Shown: one piece after another, positions 57,292 to 64,000 of the stretch | Layout: every line of letters starts with the position of its first letter | Position numbering within the stretch: the first letter of the stretch is position 1 | Assembly: GCF_001306035.1 (NCBI RefSeq) | Contig: NZ_LGCM01000065.1 | Coordinates: 186,001 to 250,000 of the forward strand | Length of the DNA: 64,000 nt | Source: Levilinea saccharolytica | GTDB taxonomy: Bacteria > Chloroflexota > Anaerolineae > Anaerolineales > Anaerolineaceae | Reading direction: 5' to 3' | Notes under the pieces: model-generated | What the model was told of the DNA's origin: nothing | The model's database searches: none | The model's input: the letters and a program-made list of their open reading frames with translations, nothing else | Made by a program: the position numbers and the translations under genes

Positions 57292-57993
57292 ATGTATACC
57301 ATTGACTACCTGCTGACCCATTCCAACCTGCCCGGCCCGCGGGGGAACCTGGAACTGCTGTATGCCTTTGCAAAAAGTGCGGATGAGGGCCTTGTGGAGC
57401 AGTGTCTGGCGTACATCACCGAAGATGTCAGCAACTCACCTGAGGAGTTTGTGGGCATGTGCGGCGTTTTGGGCTATGCGGTGCTGCACCGGGAGGACAT
57501 CCGCGGGGTCATCCGCTTTTTGCGGCCCTATGCGGCTCACGCCAGTTGGAGAATCCGCGAGGCGGCGGCGATGGGGATTCAGGAAATTTCAGTCGGCCGG
57601 GTGGCGCAGACCCTGGCGGGCCTGGCAGAGATGGCCGCCGGGAACGAGTATGAGCAGCGTGCAGTGGTGGCGGGGCTGTGCGAGCCAAAGCTGCTGACCG
57701 ACCCGGCCTGTAACCGCCAGATCCTGCGCCTGCTGACGGAGATCACCCAGGGCTTGGCACCTGAAGGGAAGCTCTCTCCCGCGGGCGAGGCGCTGCGCAA
57801 AGCCCTGGGATATGGGTGGAGCGTGGTCATGGCGGCCTCCCCGGCGGACGGCAAAGCCGCGTTTGAGGGCTTGCTGGATCTGCCCGGCAAACATGTGCGC
57901 TGGGTGATTCGCGAGAATCTGAAAAAGAACCGCCTGATGCGCATGGACGCGGATTGGGTGGGGGAGATGCAGCAGCGTTTGGCTCCACTTTAG
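57292..57993 (+). CDS. HEAT-repeat-like protein
   Basis: 233 residues, all helical. Repeated helix pairs such as VRFLRPYAAHASWRIREAAAMG and the RGVIRF, VAQTLAGLAEMAAGNEYEQRAVVAGL segments resemble HEAT or DNA-alkylation-repair-type repeats. The ending GKHVRWVIRENLKKNRLMRMD is typical of such arrays. No catalytic residues are seen. It follows the methyltransferase gene by 28 bases. Confidence 0.7.
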   Translation: MYTIDYLLTHSNLPGPRGNLELLYAFAKSADEGLVEQCLAYITEDVSNSPEEFVGMCGVLGYAVLHREDIRGVIRFLRPYAAHASWRIREAAAMGIQEISVGRVAQTLAGLAEMAAGNEYEQRAVVAGLCEPKLLTDPACNRQILRLLTEITQGLAPEGKLSPAGEALRKALGYGWSVVMAASPADGKAAFEGLLDLPGKHVRWVIRENLKKNRLMRMDADWVGEMQQRLAPL

Positions 57994-58070
57994 CCGTTGA
58001 GGTTCAACCGCAGCGCTGAATGCGCAAAAAGGAGGCCAGCTCGAACCTGCCCGGTTGGCCAGACAATAAT

Positions 58071-58100
58071 CTCCCCAAACTGCCGGTGCGCGTTGGGGAG
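58071..58100 (+). repeat. Perfect inverted repeat upstream of a GNAT gene
   Basis: CTCCCCAA (58071-58078) and TTGGGGAG (58093-58100) are separated by 14 bases and have no T-run. The region 57994-58239 holds no gene; this hairpin may be a leader structure or a remnant. Confidence 0.4.
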
Positions 58101-58239
58101 AGATCGGTTTAAATAGGAAGTATGCGGGACGGCAGGGGATGTCTTGAGCTGCGCTTTTTGCAGTGTGTTCATGCGGCAGCTTCCCGGCCCTTGCGCGATT
58201 GAACTTGTGCTCACAGCAGTCGAAAGGAACGTATCTACC

Positions 58240-58776
58240 ATGCGCTTTCAATTGGTGCCCATGACCAGCGGCTTTGCACAACGGATCCTGACCTGGAAAT
58301 ATCCGCCGCCGTATGACCTGTATGATTATGAAAATGAAGCCGATCATATCCTCGATACAGAGGAATGGGGCACAACGCTGTTTGCGGTGTTGGACGAAGG
58401 CGGCGAGCTGGTGGGGGAGCTGTCCTTTGGTTTTCTGGACTCCGCCGACGAGTGGGTTCCGTTGGAAGATGTGCGGGCGGGCCGGTTGGAAGGCTGTATC
58501 TTGTGGGTTGGCTTTGGCTTGCAGCCTGGGCTGACCGGGCAGGGGCTGGGGCTTTCGTTTGTGAACGCCTGTGTGGACTTTGCGGTTGAATTTGCCCGCC
58601 AGCGGTATCACTATTCGGGGGAGGATGTGGGCCTGGGGGTGTATCAGTTTAATCAGCGCGCGATCAAAGTGTATGAGCGCGCCGGATTTGTGAAATATCT
58701 GGAACAAACGGCTGAAGTGGAAGGACAGGAAATTCCCGCTCAACGCATGAAAAAACGCATTGGCCTACAGAGATGA
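58240..58776 (+). CDS. GNAT family N-acetyltransferase
   Basis: 178 residues from ATG 58240 (GAAAGGAAC upstream; a longer frame from 58144 has no ribosome site). Motifs are WVGFGLQPGLTGQGLGLSFVNA with Q-G-L-G-L and FNQRAIKVYERAGFVK. It resembles the RimI/ribosomal-protein-type GNATs with DEWVPLEDVRA in front. The stop overlaps the ATG of the metallopeptidase gene. Confidence 0.9.
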   Translation: MRFQLVPMTSGFAQRILTWKYPPPYDLYDYENEADHILDTEEWGTTLFAVLDEGGELVGELSFGFLDSADEWVPLEDVRAGRLEGCILWVGFGLQPGLTGQGLGLSFVNACVDFAVEFARQRYHYSGEDVGLGVYQFNQRAIKVYERAGFVKYLEQTAEVEGQEIPAQRMKKRIGLQR

Positions 58777-59963
58777 CCATGAAAAAATCGAAACGATTCT
58801 GGCAGATGTTGATCTTTGTCCCCATGGGATTGTGCCTGGGTTTGCTGGCCCTTTCGGCAGGGGTTAACCTTGGGCTGCAGACTGCCTCTGCTCACCCCGA
58901 CACCCTGGAGGAGGCCGAGCTGGCACGCCAGGCAGAATTTTTTCACCTGCGCCAGCGGGTTGGGGATGCGGTTTGGCCAGGGTGGGGCGCGGCAGCCCTG
59001 CCGTCCATTACTTACAATGAGGCCTACGCCTTTCTGCTGGCTTACCCTGGTTCGCCGCCGGCCGGTTGGGTGAAAGTGCCCGCAGGGACGCAGCGCGGTG
59101 GGGCCTGGCAGACCCTGGCAGGCAAGCGCTTTGCGGAGCAGGCGGTTTACGTGCAGCAGCTGCCCCCCGGAGTTGAGCCGGAGAATTTCACCGTGCGCGT
59201 GGGTGAGCATTGGGTTTCCAGCCTGAACACCCGCGAGTGGATGCAGATTTCTCTGGCCGAAACCGTGCGGGGAGATTTGCCCGCTTTCCTCCGGCCCGTT
59301 TTTCCGTACTCGCTTTTTGTCGGTTTGATGGTCAACAGCGATGACCAATACATCTCTCTGGCCGCGCACGAAGCCTTTCATGCCTGGCAGGGTCTGGCGG
59401 CGGAGGCCAAATTTTCGGCTGCCCAACGGAGCGTCAGCACGGATCAGCGCTACCCCTGGGAGCATGAGGGGTTGGCCGCGGACTGGAAGGCAGAATTGGA
59501 ATTCTTGGCGGACACTTTGCGCGAAGAGGATCCCGCTGCGTTGGCGGGGCAGGCGGAGCGCTTCCTGCAAATGCGCGCTGAGCGGCGCAAAGCAGCCCAG
59601 CTGAACTCGGACTGTGTGATCTATGAACAGCAGCGCGAATGGTTGGAAGGTCTGGCGCGCTACGCTGAACTGGAAATTTGGCGGCAGGGCAGCCGATCGG
59701 CATATCAGCCTTCTGCTGCCGCAGCCGATTTGCCCGATTTTAACCGCTACCAGGGCTTTGAGCAGCGCTGGCGGCAGGAACTGGATCAGATGCCGAGGAT
59801 GTTTAACGACCAGGGCGATGGACGTTTTTATTATTCCGGCATGGCGCAGGCCTATCTGCTGGACCGTCTTTCCCCGGGGTGGAAGGAACAGGCGTTTGAG
59901 CCGGGGGTGTGGCTGGAAGACTTGCTGGCAGAGGCAGTCGCCGGTGCGGCAGGGATAGACTGA
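58773..59963 (+). CDS. Membrane-anchored or secreted zinc metallopeptidase-like protein
   Basis: 396 residues. One N-terminal helix (WQMLIFVPMGLCLGLLALSAG) serves as a signal or anchor, so the enzyme faces outward. The active-site helix LAAHEAFHAWQG gives HExxH with H199, E200 and H203. Some 85 residues later REWLEGLARYAELEIW supplies a conserved Glu that could be the third ligand, as in gluzincins. No recognised subfamily. It overlaps the GNAT stop by four bases and ends at a strong terminator. Confidence 0.7.
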   Translation: MTMKKSKRFWQMLIFVPMGLCLGLLALSAGVNLGLQTASAHPDTLEEAELARQAEFFHLRQRVGDAVWPGWGAAALPSITYNEAYAFLLAYPGSPPAGWVKVPAGTQRGGAWQTLAGKRFAEQAVYVQQLPPGVEPENFTVRVGEHWVSSLNTREWMQISLAETVRGDLPAFLRPVFPYSLFVGLMVNSDDQYISLAAHEAFHAWQGLAAEAKFSAAQRSVSTDQRYPWEHEGLAADWKAELEFLADTLREEDPAALAGQAERFLQMRAERRKAAQLNSDCVIYEQQREWLEGLARYAELEIWRQGSRSAYQPSAAAADLPDFNRYQGFEQRWRQELDQMPRMFNDQGDGRFYYSGMAQAYLLDRLSPGWKEQAFEPGVWLEDLLAEAVAGAAGID

Positions 59964-59977
59964 CGCGGTGACGGTAG

Positions 59978-60017
59978 AAGGCGGCCCCGCGGTGTGCGTG
60001 TTGGCCGCCTTTTTTTA
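59978..60017 (+). terminator. Strong intrinsic terminator between convergent genes
   Basis: AAGGCGGCC (59978-59986) pairs perfectly with GGCCGCCTT (60003-60011) and is followed by six Ts. It separates the metallopeptidase gene from the convergent ABC permease gene. Confidence 0.93.
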
Positions 60018-60020
60018 CGC

Positions 60021-61190
60021 TCAGCGCTTGAGCTGCGTACGGCGGAAGAGCAGAACGGCGATGAAAAAATAGACCAGGGTCAGCAGCAGCAGGGCGCTGA
60101 ATTCAAAGAGCACATCGCCAAAGCCGGCGCCCAGCGTGAAGATTTTGTTCAGCGCGATGACCGCATGGGTGGGGGGCAGGAAATCGGCGTAGCTGATGGG
60201 GTGGCCGAAGAGGGTCAGCAGGGTGGGGCGCGGCAGGGGGAAGGCTGCGCCGGTGAGGAACATGAGAAAGCCGAGGGGGAAATTGGCGATGACAAAGGCC
60301 TGAGAGACGGTTTTGGAGAGGCAGGCCACGATCAGCCCCACGGCAATCACCGAAAGGGCGGCGATGATGTCAATCAGGATGGCGGCCGCCAGGGGGCCTT
60401 GAGAACGGAACCCCAGGGCCACCGCCGTGGCAAAGGTGATCAGGATGGACAGCACGGACACCAGGGTCAGCCAGAGGGCCGTGCCCCCCAGGTATTCTGC
60501 GGAGCGCAGGGAGGTCAGCCGCAGACGGCGCAGCGTGCCGGTTTCAATGTCGCGGGCGGGCATCATGGCGGCCTGGAAGACCATCAGCACCACGGCCATC
60601 ACCAGCAGGCCGGGGATGTAATTTTCAAATTCGGAGCGCGAGCTGGAATCGCCCAGGGCCACTTCGTTCAGCTCCACCGGCCGGGGGGCCTGGGTGAAGG
60701 TGTTGGCGAACTGGTCGGCGGCCGTCATCACCATCACGGCGCTGATGGTGTAGGTGGGGTTGGTCAGGTCGCCCTTCAAGGTCACCTGGGCGGGGGCGGG
60801 GGTGCGGCCCTCCTGGTAAGCGGCCAGGGTGGCGGAGAAATCCGGCGGGAGGATGAGCAGCACGGAGGCCTGCCGGTCGCGCACCTGACGCTCGGCCTGG
60901 GCCTCATCCTGGGTGAGGCTGACGCGCAGCAGCGGGTTGCCGCTTTTGTAGGTCATGGCGCGCAGGTCGGCCACCACCTGCTCCCCGGCCGCCAGGGTGA
61001 CGCCGTTGGTGCGCAGCACCGGCTGGTCGCGGTTGATCACCAGCACGCTGTAGGAAGTGGAACCGGTTCCGCCGGTCATCAGGTAATAAATCAGCACAAA
61101 CAGCGGCGCAAAGGCCAGCGACAGCCCCAACACCCACAGGTCGCGCTTTTGCTCGCGAAAACATTTGACCACCACGTTAAGGAGTCTCAT
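60021..61190 (-). CDS. ABC-2 type transporter permease
   Basis: 389 residues with a first helix (DLWVLGLSLAFAPLFVLIYYL), a large exterior domain (about 40-170, SVLVINRDQPVL...) and five helices in the C-terminal half, the plan of the YhgE/Pip- and CcmB-like ABC-2 exporters. ETGTLRRLRLTSLRSAEYLGG is the typical coupling helix. ATG 61190 overlaps the stop of the ATPase gene (ATGA). With the ATPase it forms a drug- or lipid-exporter of unknown substrate. Confidence 0.9.
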   Translation of the reverse strand: MRLLNVVVKCFREQKRDLWVLGLSLAFAPLFVLIYYLMTGGTGSTSYSVLVINRDQPVLRTNGVTLAAGEQVVADLRAMTYKSGNPLLRVSLTQDEAQAERQVRDRQASVLLILPPDFSATLAAYQEGRTPAPAQVTLKGDLTNPTYTISAVMVMTAADQFANTFTQAPRPVELNEVALGDSSSRSEFENYIPGLLVMAVVLMVFQAAMMPARDIETGTLRRLRLTSLRSAEYLGGTALWLTLVSVLSILITFATAVALGFRSQGPLAAAILIDIIAALSVIAVGLIVACLSKTVSQAFVIANFPLGFLMFLTGAAFPLPRPTLLTLFGHPISYADFLPPTHAVIALNKIFTLGAGFGDVLFEFSALLLLTLVYFFIAVLLFRRTQLKR

Positions 61191-62134
61191 TCGCGCAGCC
61201 CCCTTCCGGTGAGGGAGAGGAAGACATCTTCCAGCGTCACCGCGCGCATGTGGATGTTCCCGGCGCGCCCGCCGCACGCGTGAATGCCGTCCAACACGTC
61301 CGAAAGCTGCTCGGCCAGGTGCGCGCCGCGGAGGGAGAGCCGCCCGTTGGCGAGCTGCGCCCCCGGGAAGCGCGCCTGCAGGCAGTCCAGCAGGCGTTGG
61401 CTGGCTTCCTCGCCGCCGGGCCAATCCAGCTCGATTTCCAGCAGCTCATCCGCGCCGAGGCTGCGCTTGAGACCGTCGGGGGTATCCACCACCAGCAGCC
61501 GCCCGTGATCCATAATGGCCACGCGCGAGGCCAGGCGTTCGGCTTCGTCCATGTTGTGGGTGGTCAGCACCACCGTTTTGTGCTGGGCCAGTCGGTGGAT
61601 CACCTCGCGCACCAAGACCCGGCTTTGCGGGTCGAGGCCGGCTTCGGGTTCATCCAAAAAGACGATCTGGGGGTCGTGCACCAGGGCCAGAGCCAGGTTG
61701 AGGCGGCGCTTCATGCCGCCCGATAGCCGCCCGGCCAGTTCGTTGGCTTTGGCGCTCAGCCCCAGCTCGCCCAGCAGGGCTGCGCCGTTTTTGCGCGCCT
61801 GCTGGTTGGGCAGGCCGTAGTTGGCGCCCACGAATTCCAACTGTTCCAGGCAGGTGAGCTTTTCCCAGAGGATATTTTCCTGGGGGCAGACCCCCAGGCT
61901 GCGCAGCACCTCGGCGCGCTGGGTGCGCAGCGAGCGCCCCTCGATGAGCACGTCCCCCTCGCTGGGTTCGAGCAGGCCGACCATCATGTGGATGGAAGTG
62001 GTCTTTCCGGCGCCGTTAGGCCCCAGAAAGCCGAAAATTTCCCCGCGGGGGACGTCTAAGGTCAGGCGGTCCACGGCCAGAACAGCGCCGTAGCGCTTGC
62101 TCAGGCCGCGCGTTTGCAGCATGCAATCCGTCAT
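61187..62134 (-). CDS. ABC transporter ATP-binding protein, drug-exporter type
   Basis: 315 residues. Walker A GPNGAGKTTSIHMM, signature LSGGMKRRLNLALAL, Walker B IVFLDEPEAGLDPQSR and the switch His in VLTTHNMDEAERL are intact. A C-terminal extension of about 90 residues with TLEDVFLSLTGRGLRE is typical of DrrA-type ATPases for drug or lipid export. The permease gene overlaps its stop. The promoter upstream is bidirectional with the ClC gene. Confidence 0.93.
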   Translation of the reverse strand: MTDCMLQTRGLSKRYGAVLAVDRLTLDVPRGEIFGFLGPNGAGKTTSIHMMVGLLEPSEGDVLIEGRSLRTQRAEVLRSLGVCPQENILWEKLTCLEQLEFVGANYGLPNQQARKNGAALLGELGLSAKANELAGRLSGGMKRRLNLALALVHDPQIVFLDEPEAGLDPQSRVLVREVIHRLAQHKTVVLTTHNMDEAERLASRVAIMDHGRLLVVDTPDGLKRSLGADELLEIELDWPGGEEASQRLLDCLQARFPGAQLANGRLSLRGAHLAEQLSDVLDGIHACGGRAGNIHMRAVTLEDVFLSLTGRGLRE

Positions 62135-62174
62135 AAAAAGTGTCCGTAGGGCAGGAATGAAGACAACAGAGCCT

Positions 62175-62265
62175 ATTATACTGTCGGTATGAATTTTTCT
62201 CCAAACGCGTGATCCAGCGTATAATCGGTGGGGATCTCAAAATCAAAATACCGCAGCCGGATCCC
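62175..62265. promoter_or_regulatory. Divergent promoters between the ABC exporter and ClC genes
   Basis: Minus strand: TTGGAG (62199-62204) and TATAAT (62175-62180), 18 bases apart, for the exporter. Plus strand: TATAAT (62220-62225) with a poor -35 (TTCTCC), then a leader stem GGGATC (62231-62236) with GATCCC (62260-62265). The two promoters overlap, so they may compete. AGGAGG (62274-62279) is a perfect ribosome site but lies 19 bases from the first start codon. Confidence 0.65.
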
Positions 62266-62298
62266 TTCATCACAGGAGGTTGTGCACCCGTTCGCTGA

Positions 62299-63936
62299 AT
62301 GACCATGAAAAACGAAACCACCGCTTCACCCCCTTTTGACCGCGAAGAGGCAGATGCCCCCGCTCGTTCTGAAATTCAAGAATATCTGACCGCCCGGCAG
62401 CAGCGCCGCTGGATCTTTCCGCGCGCCGCGCTGGTGGGGCTGTGCGCGGGCATCACCGCTTTGCTGTTCCGCGCGGCTTTAACCGGCGCGGATGCGCTGC
62501 GCAATCAGCTCATCACCTGGGCACAAAGCCTGCCCGCGCTGGGGTGGCTCTTCCCGATGCTGTTGGCCTCACTGGGGGCTTTGATCTCCGTGGCGGTGAC
62601 GCGCCGCTTTGCCCCCGAAGCCAGCGGCAGCGGCATCCCCCATCTGGAAGCTGTGCTGTACCGTTTTCGAAAATTGGATTGGAAGCGGCTCTTGCCGGTG
62701 AAATTCTTGGGCGGCGTCGTGGCCATCGGCAGCGGGCTGGCCTTGGGGCGCGAGGGCCCCACCGTGCAGATGGGTGGGGCGGTGGGTGACGCGGTTTCGC
62801 GTTTGCTGAAGGTTACGGAACGAGAACGCCTGACGTTGACCTCAGCGGGCGCGGGGGCGGGGTTGGCTGCGGCCTTTAACGCGCCGCTGTCGGGCCTCAT
62901 CTTCGTGCTGGAAGAGGTGCGGCGCGATTTTCAGCCCATCGTCTTTGGGGCGGCCTTCGTGGCGGCTGTGCTGGCGGATATTGTGGCGCGGGTTGGCTCG
63001 GGGCAGTTCCCCATTTTCGCGGTCCCCAGTTACCCTGTGCCGCCTTTGCCCGCCTTGCCCATCTTCGCCTTGCTGGGAATCTCGGCGGGTTTGCTGGGCG
63101 TGGTGTTTAACCGCAGCCTGCTGACGGTGACGGCTTTGTACGCGCGCATCCCCGCGCGCTTCACCCTGGCCGCGGCTGCGCTGACGGGCGCGCTGGTGGG
63201 GTTGGTGGGATGGTTCTCGCCGGTGATGATCGGCAGCGGCCACACTCTGGCCGAAACCGCCCTGCGGGGGGATATGCTTTTGGGAGCCATTCCCCTGTTC
63301 TTTTTGATTCGCTTTGTGCTCACCGCTGCCAGCTATGGGACGGGCGCGCCGGGCGGAATCTTTGCGCCGATGCTGGTGTTGGGCGCGCTGCTGGGGCTGG
63401 CGGTGGGCGAGATTGCCCACCAGTTCTATCCAGCGGCCGTGCCTTTTCCGGCGGTTTTTGCGGTGGTGGGCATGGCGGCGTATTTCACCGCCATCGTGCG
63501 CGCGCCGCTGACGGGCATTATGCTCATTCTGGAGATGACCGGCAATTACAATCAGATGCTGCCGCTGCTGGTGGCCTGTTTCTGCTCCTACGCAGCGGCC
63601 GAGTTTATGAAGGACCTGCCCATTTACGAGGCGCTGCTGGAACGCGATCTGAGGCGCAGCCGCGAAGCGCATTTGCTGAAAGAACCCGCAGTGGTGGAGT
63701 TTATCCTCCAGGCGGGCGCGCCTTTTGTGGGGAAGGAAGTGCGCTTTTTGGGGCTGCCGCCGGGCTGCATTCTGGTGCGCTGCTCGGACGGCAAGCGCGA
63801 ATGGCTGCCCAAGGCCAATACGCGCCTGGGGGCCAATATGCGCATCACGGCTATGGTGGCGCCAGAGGCGGCCGACGGCCTGGAGATTTTGCGCCGGGGG
63901 TGTCAGGCCGGCGGCTCGGACGCGGCTGCGGAGTGA
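62299..63936 (+). CDS. ClC-family chloride channel/transporter with C-terminal RCK_C-like domain
   Basis: 545 residues. The ion-pathway motifs are present: GSGIPHLEAVL near residue 110, GREGPTVQMGGAVGD near 152 with the gating glutamate, and GGIFAPMLVLGALLG near 353. The gating Glu is consistent with a proton-coupled exchanger, but the second proton Glu cannot be judged without an alignment. After the last helix, about residues 455-530 form a TrkA-C/RCK_C-like domain (VVEFILQAGAPFVGKEVRFLG, GCILVRCSDGKREWLPK), which may sense a nucleotide or ion. An in-frame TGA just before ATG 62299 rules out a longer form. Confidence 0.92.
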   Translation: MTMKNETTASPPFDREEADAPARSEIQEYLTARQQRRWIFPRAALVGLCAGITALLFRAALTGADALRNQLITWAQSLPALGWLFPMLLASLGALISVAVTRRFAPEASGSGIPHLEAVLYRFRKLDWKRLLPVKFLGGVVAIGSGLALGREGPTVQMGGAVGDAVSRLLKVTERERLTLTSAGAGAGLAAAFNAPLSGLIFVLEEVRRDFQPIVFGAAFVAAVLADIVARVGSGQFPIFAVPSYPVPPLPALPIFALLGISAGLLGVVFNRSLLTVTALYARIPARFTLAAAALTGALVGLVGWFSPVMIGSGHTLAETALRGDMLLGAIPLFFLIRFVLTAASYGTGAPGGIFAPMLVLGALLGLAVGEIAHQFYPAAVPFPAVFAVVGMAAYFTAIVRAPLTGIMLILEMTGNYNQMLPLLVACFCSYAAAEFMKDLPIYEALLERDLRRSREAHLLKEPAVVEFILQAGAPFVGKEVRFLGLPPGCILVRCSDGKREWLPKANTRLGANMRITAMVAPEAADGLEILRRGCQAGGSDAAAE

Positions 63937-63968
63937 GGCCGGGGAATGGGCTGATCGGAGGAGCGGAT

Positions 63969-64000
63969 ATGCCCGTGGAGATTGAACGCCTGGTGCTGTG
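63969..64000 (+). CDS. Start of a further gene, cut by the window edge
   Basis: ATG 63969 is preceded by GGAGGAG and opens MPVEIERLVL before the window ends. Ten codons are too few to identify it. The short distance from the ClC stop suggests co-transcription. Confidence 0.5.
   Translation, partial: MPVEIERLVL

Noticed and set aside
59994-61283. 429-codon plus-strand frame rich in Gln, Gly and His
   Set aside because: It is antisense to the ABC-2 permease gene, starts within the terminator region and has no recognisable domain.
62226-62298. Possible fluoride riboswitch before the ClC gene
   Set aside because: The hairpin and sequence do not match the crcB motif, and the protein has the chloride-type GREGP motif rather than a fluoride-channel pattern.

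Overview
The window looks like a piece of a Chloroflexota chromosome, probably Anaerolineae. This is inference from the gene set, not a database result: G+C-rich DNA, lipoproteins with proline-rich linkers, a very long secreted Ig-like protein ending in a sortase domain, near-consensus TTGNNN-N16/17-TATAAT promoters, and many small single-domain enzymes (GNAT, Nudix, EamA, CPBP, DHFR-like). There are no rRNA or tRNA genes, no CRISPR array, no insertion sequence and no phage structural genes.

Layout. 0-2 kb: an AbiE-type toxin-antitoxin pair (toxin cut by the window edge) with a clear operator, and a divergent nuclease-like gene. 2-10 kb: YkvA-like membrane protein, an RCC1-propeller lipoprotein, small enzymes, a YefM-YoeB module and a nitroreductase relic fused to an NTF2-like start. 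10-17 kb: an SDR / CrtI-like oxidoreductase / membrane protein operon whose last gene is duplicated on the far side of a 628-residue DUF805 protein; the two copies show reciprocal loss (one keeps the membrane gene and only the tail of a vapC, the other keeps the whole phd-vapC module and a beheaded membrane gene). 17-23.6 kb: AT-rich orphan genes, a PD-(D/E)XK-like protein and a HigB / HTH-ImmA module. 23.7-27 kb: flavoprotein, CPBP protease, GNAT and a DUF4143 ATPase with a consensus, apparently leaderless promoter.

27.4-33.3 kb holds one 1968-codon gene for a secreted repeat protein that carries an LPVTG motif followed directly by its own sortase domain. 33.4-39.8 kb is a four-gene minus-strand operon: PlsY-like acyltransferase, PEP-synthase/Rph-like phosphotransferase and a MacB/LolCDE-type ABC transporter. 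40-48.8 kb holds small housekeeping and accessory genes, including an HNH-like protein, a SET-domain protein and a nucleotidyltransferase overlapping an Imm5-like gene. 48.9-58.8 kb has an XPD/DinG-type helicase with its own RecB-like nuclease domain, a DHFR-like/Nudix/EamA run, a WD40 propeller, and two HEAT-repeat proteins flanking a methyltransferase. 58.8-64 kb has a membrane-anchored metallopeptidase, an ABC-2 drug-type exporter and a divergent ClC channel with an RCK_C tail.

Two themes run through the window. First, it is dense in toxin-antitoxin and defence-like genes, four modules of which have readable operators or promoters. Second, most promoters I can recognise are followed within about 20 bases of the -10 box by an inverted repeat, so the mRNAs would begin with a stem-loop; several of these leaders are related in sequence.
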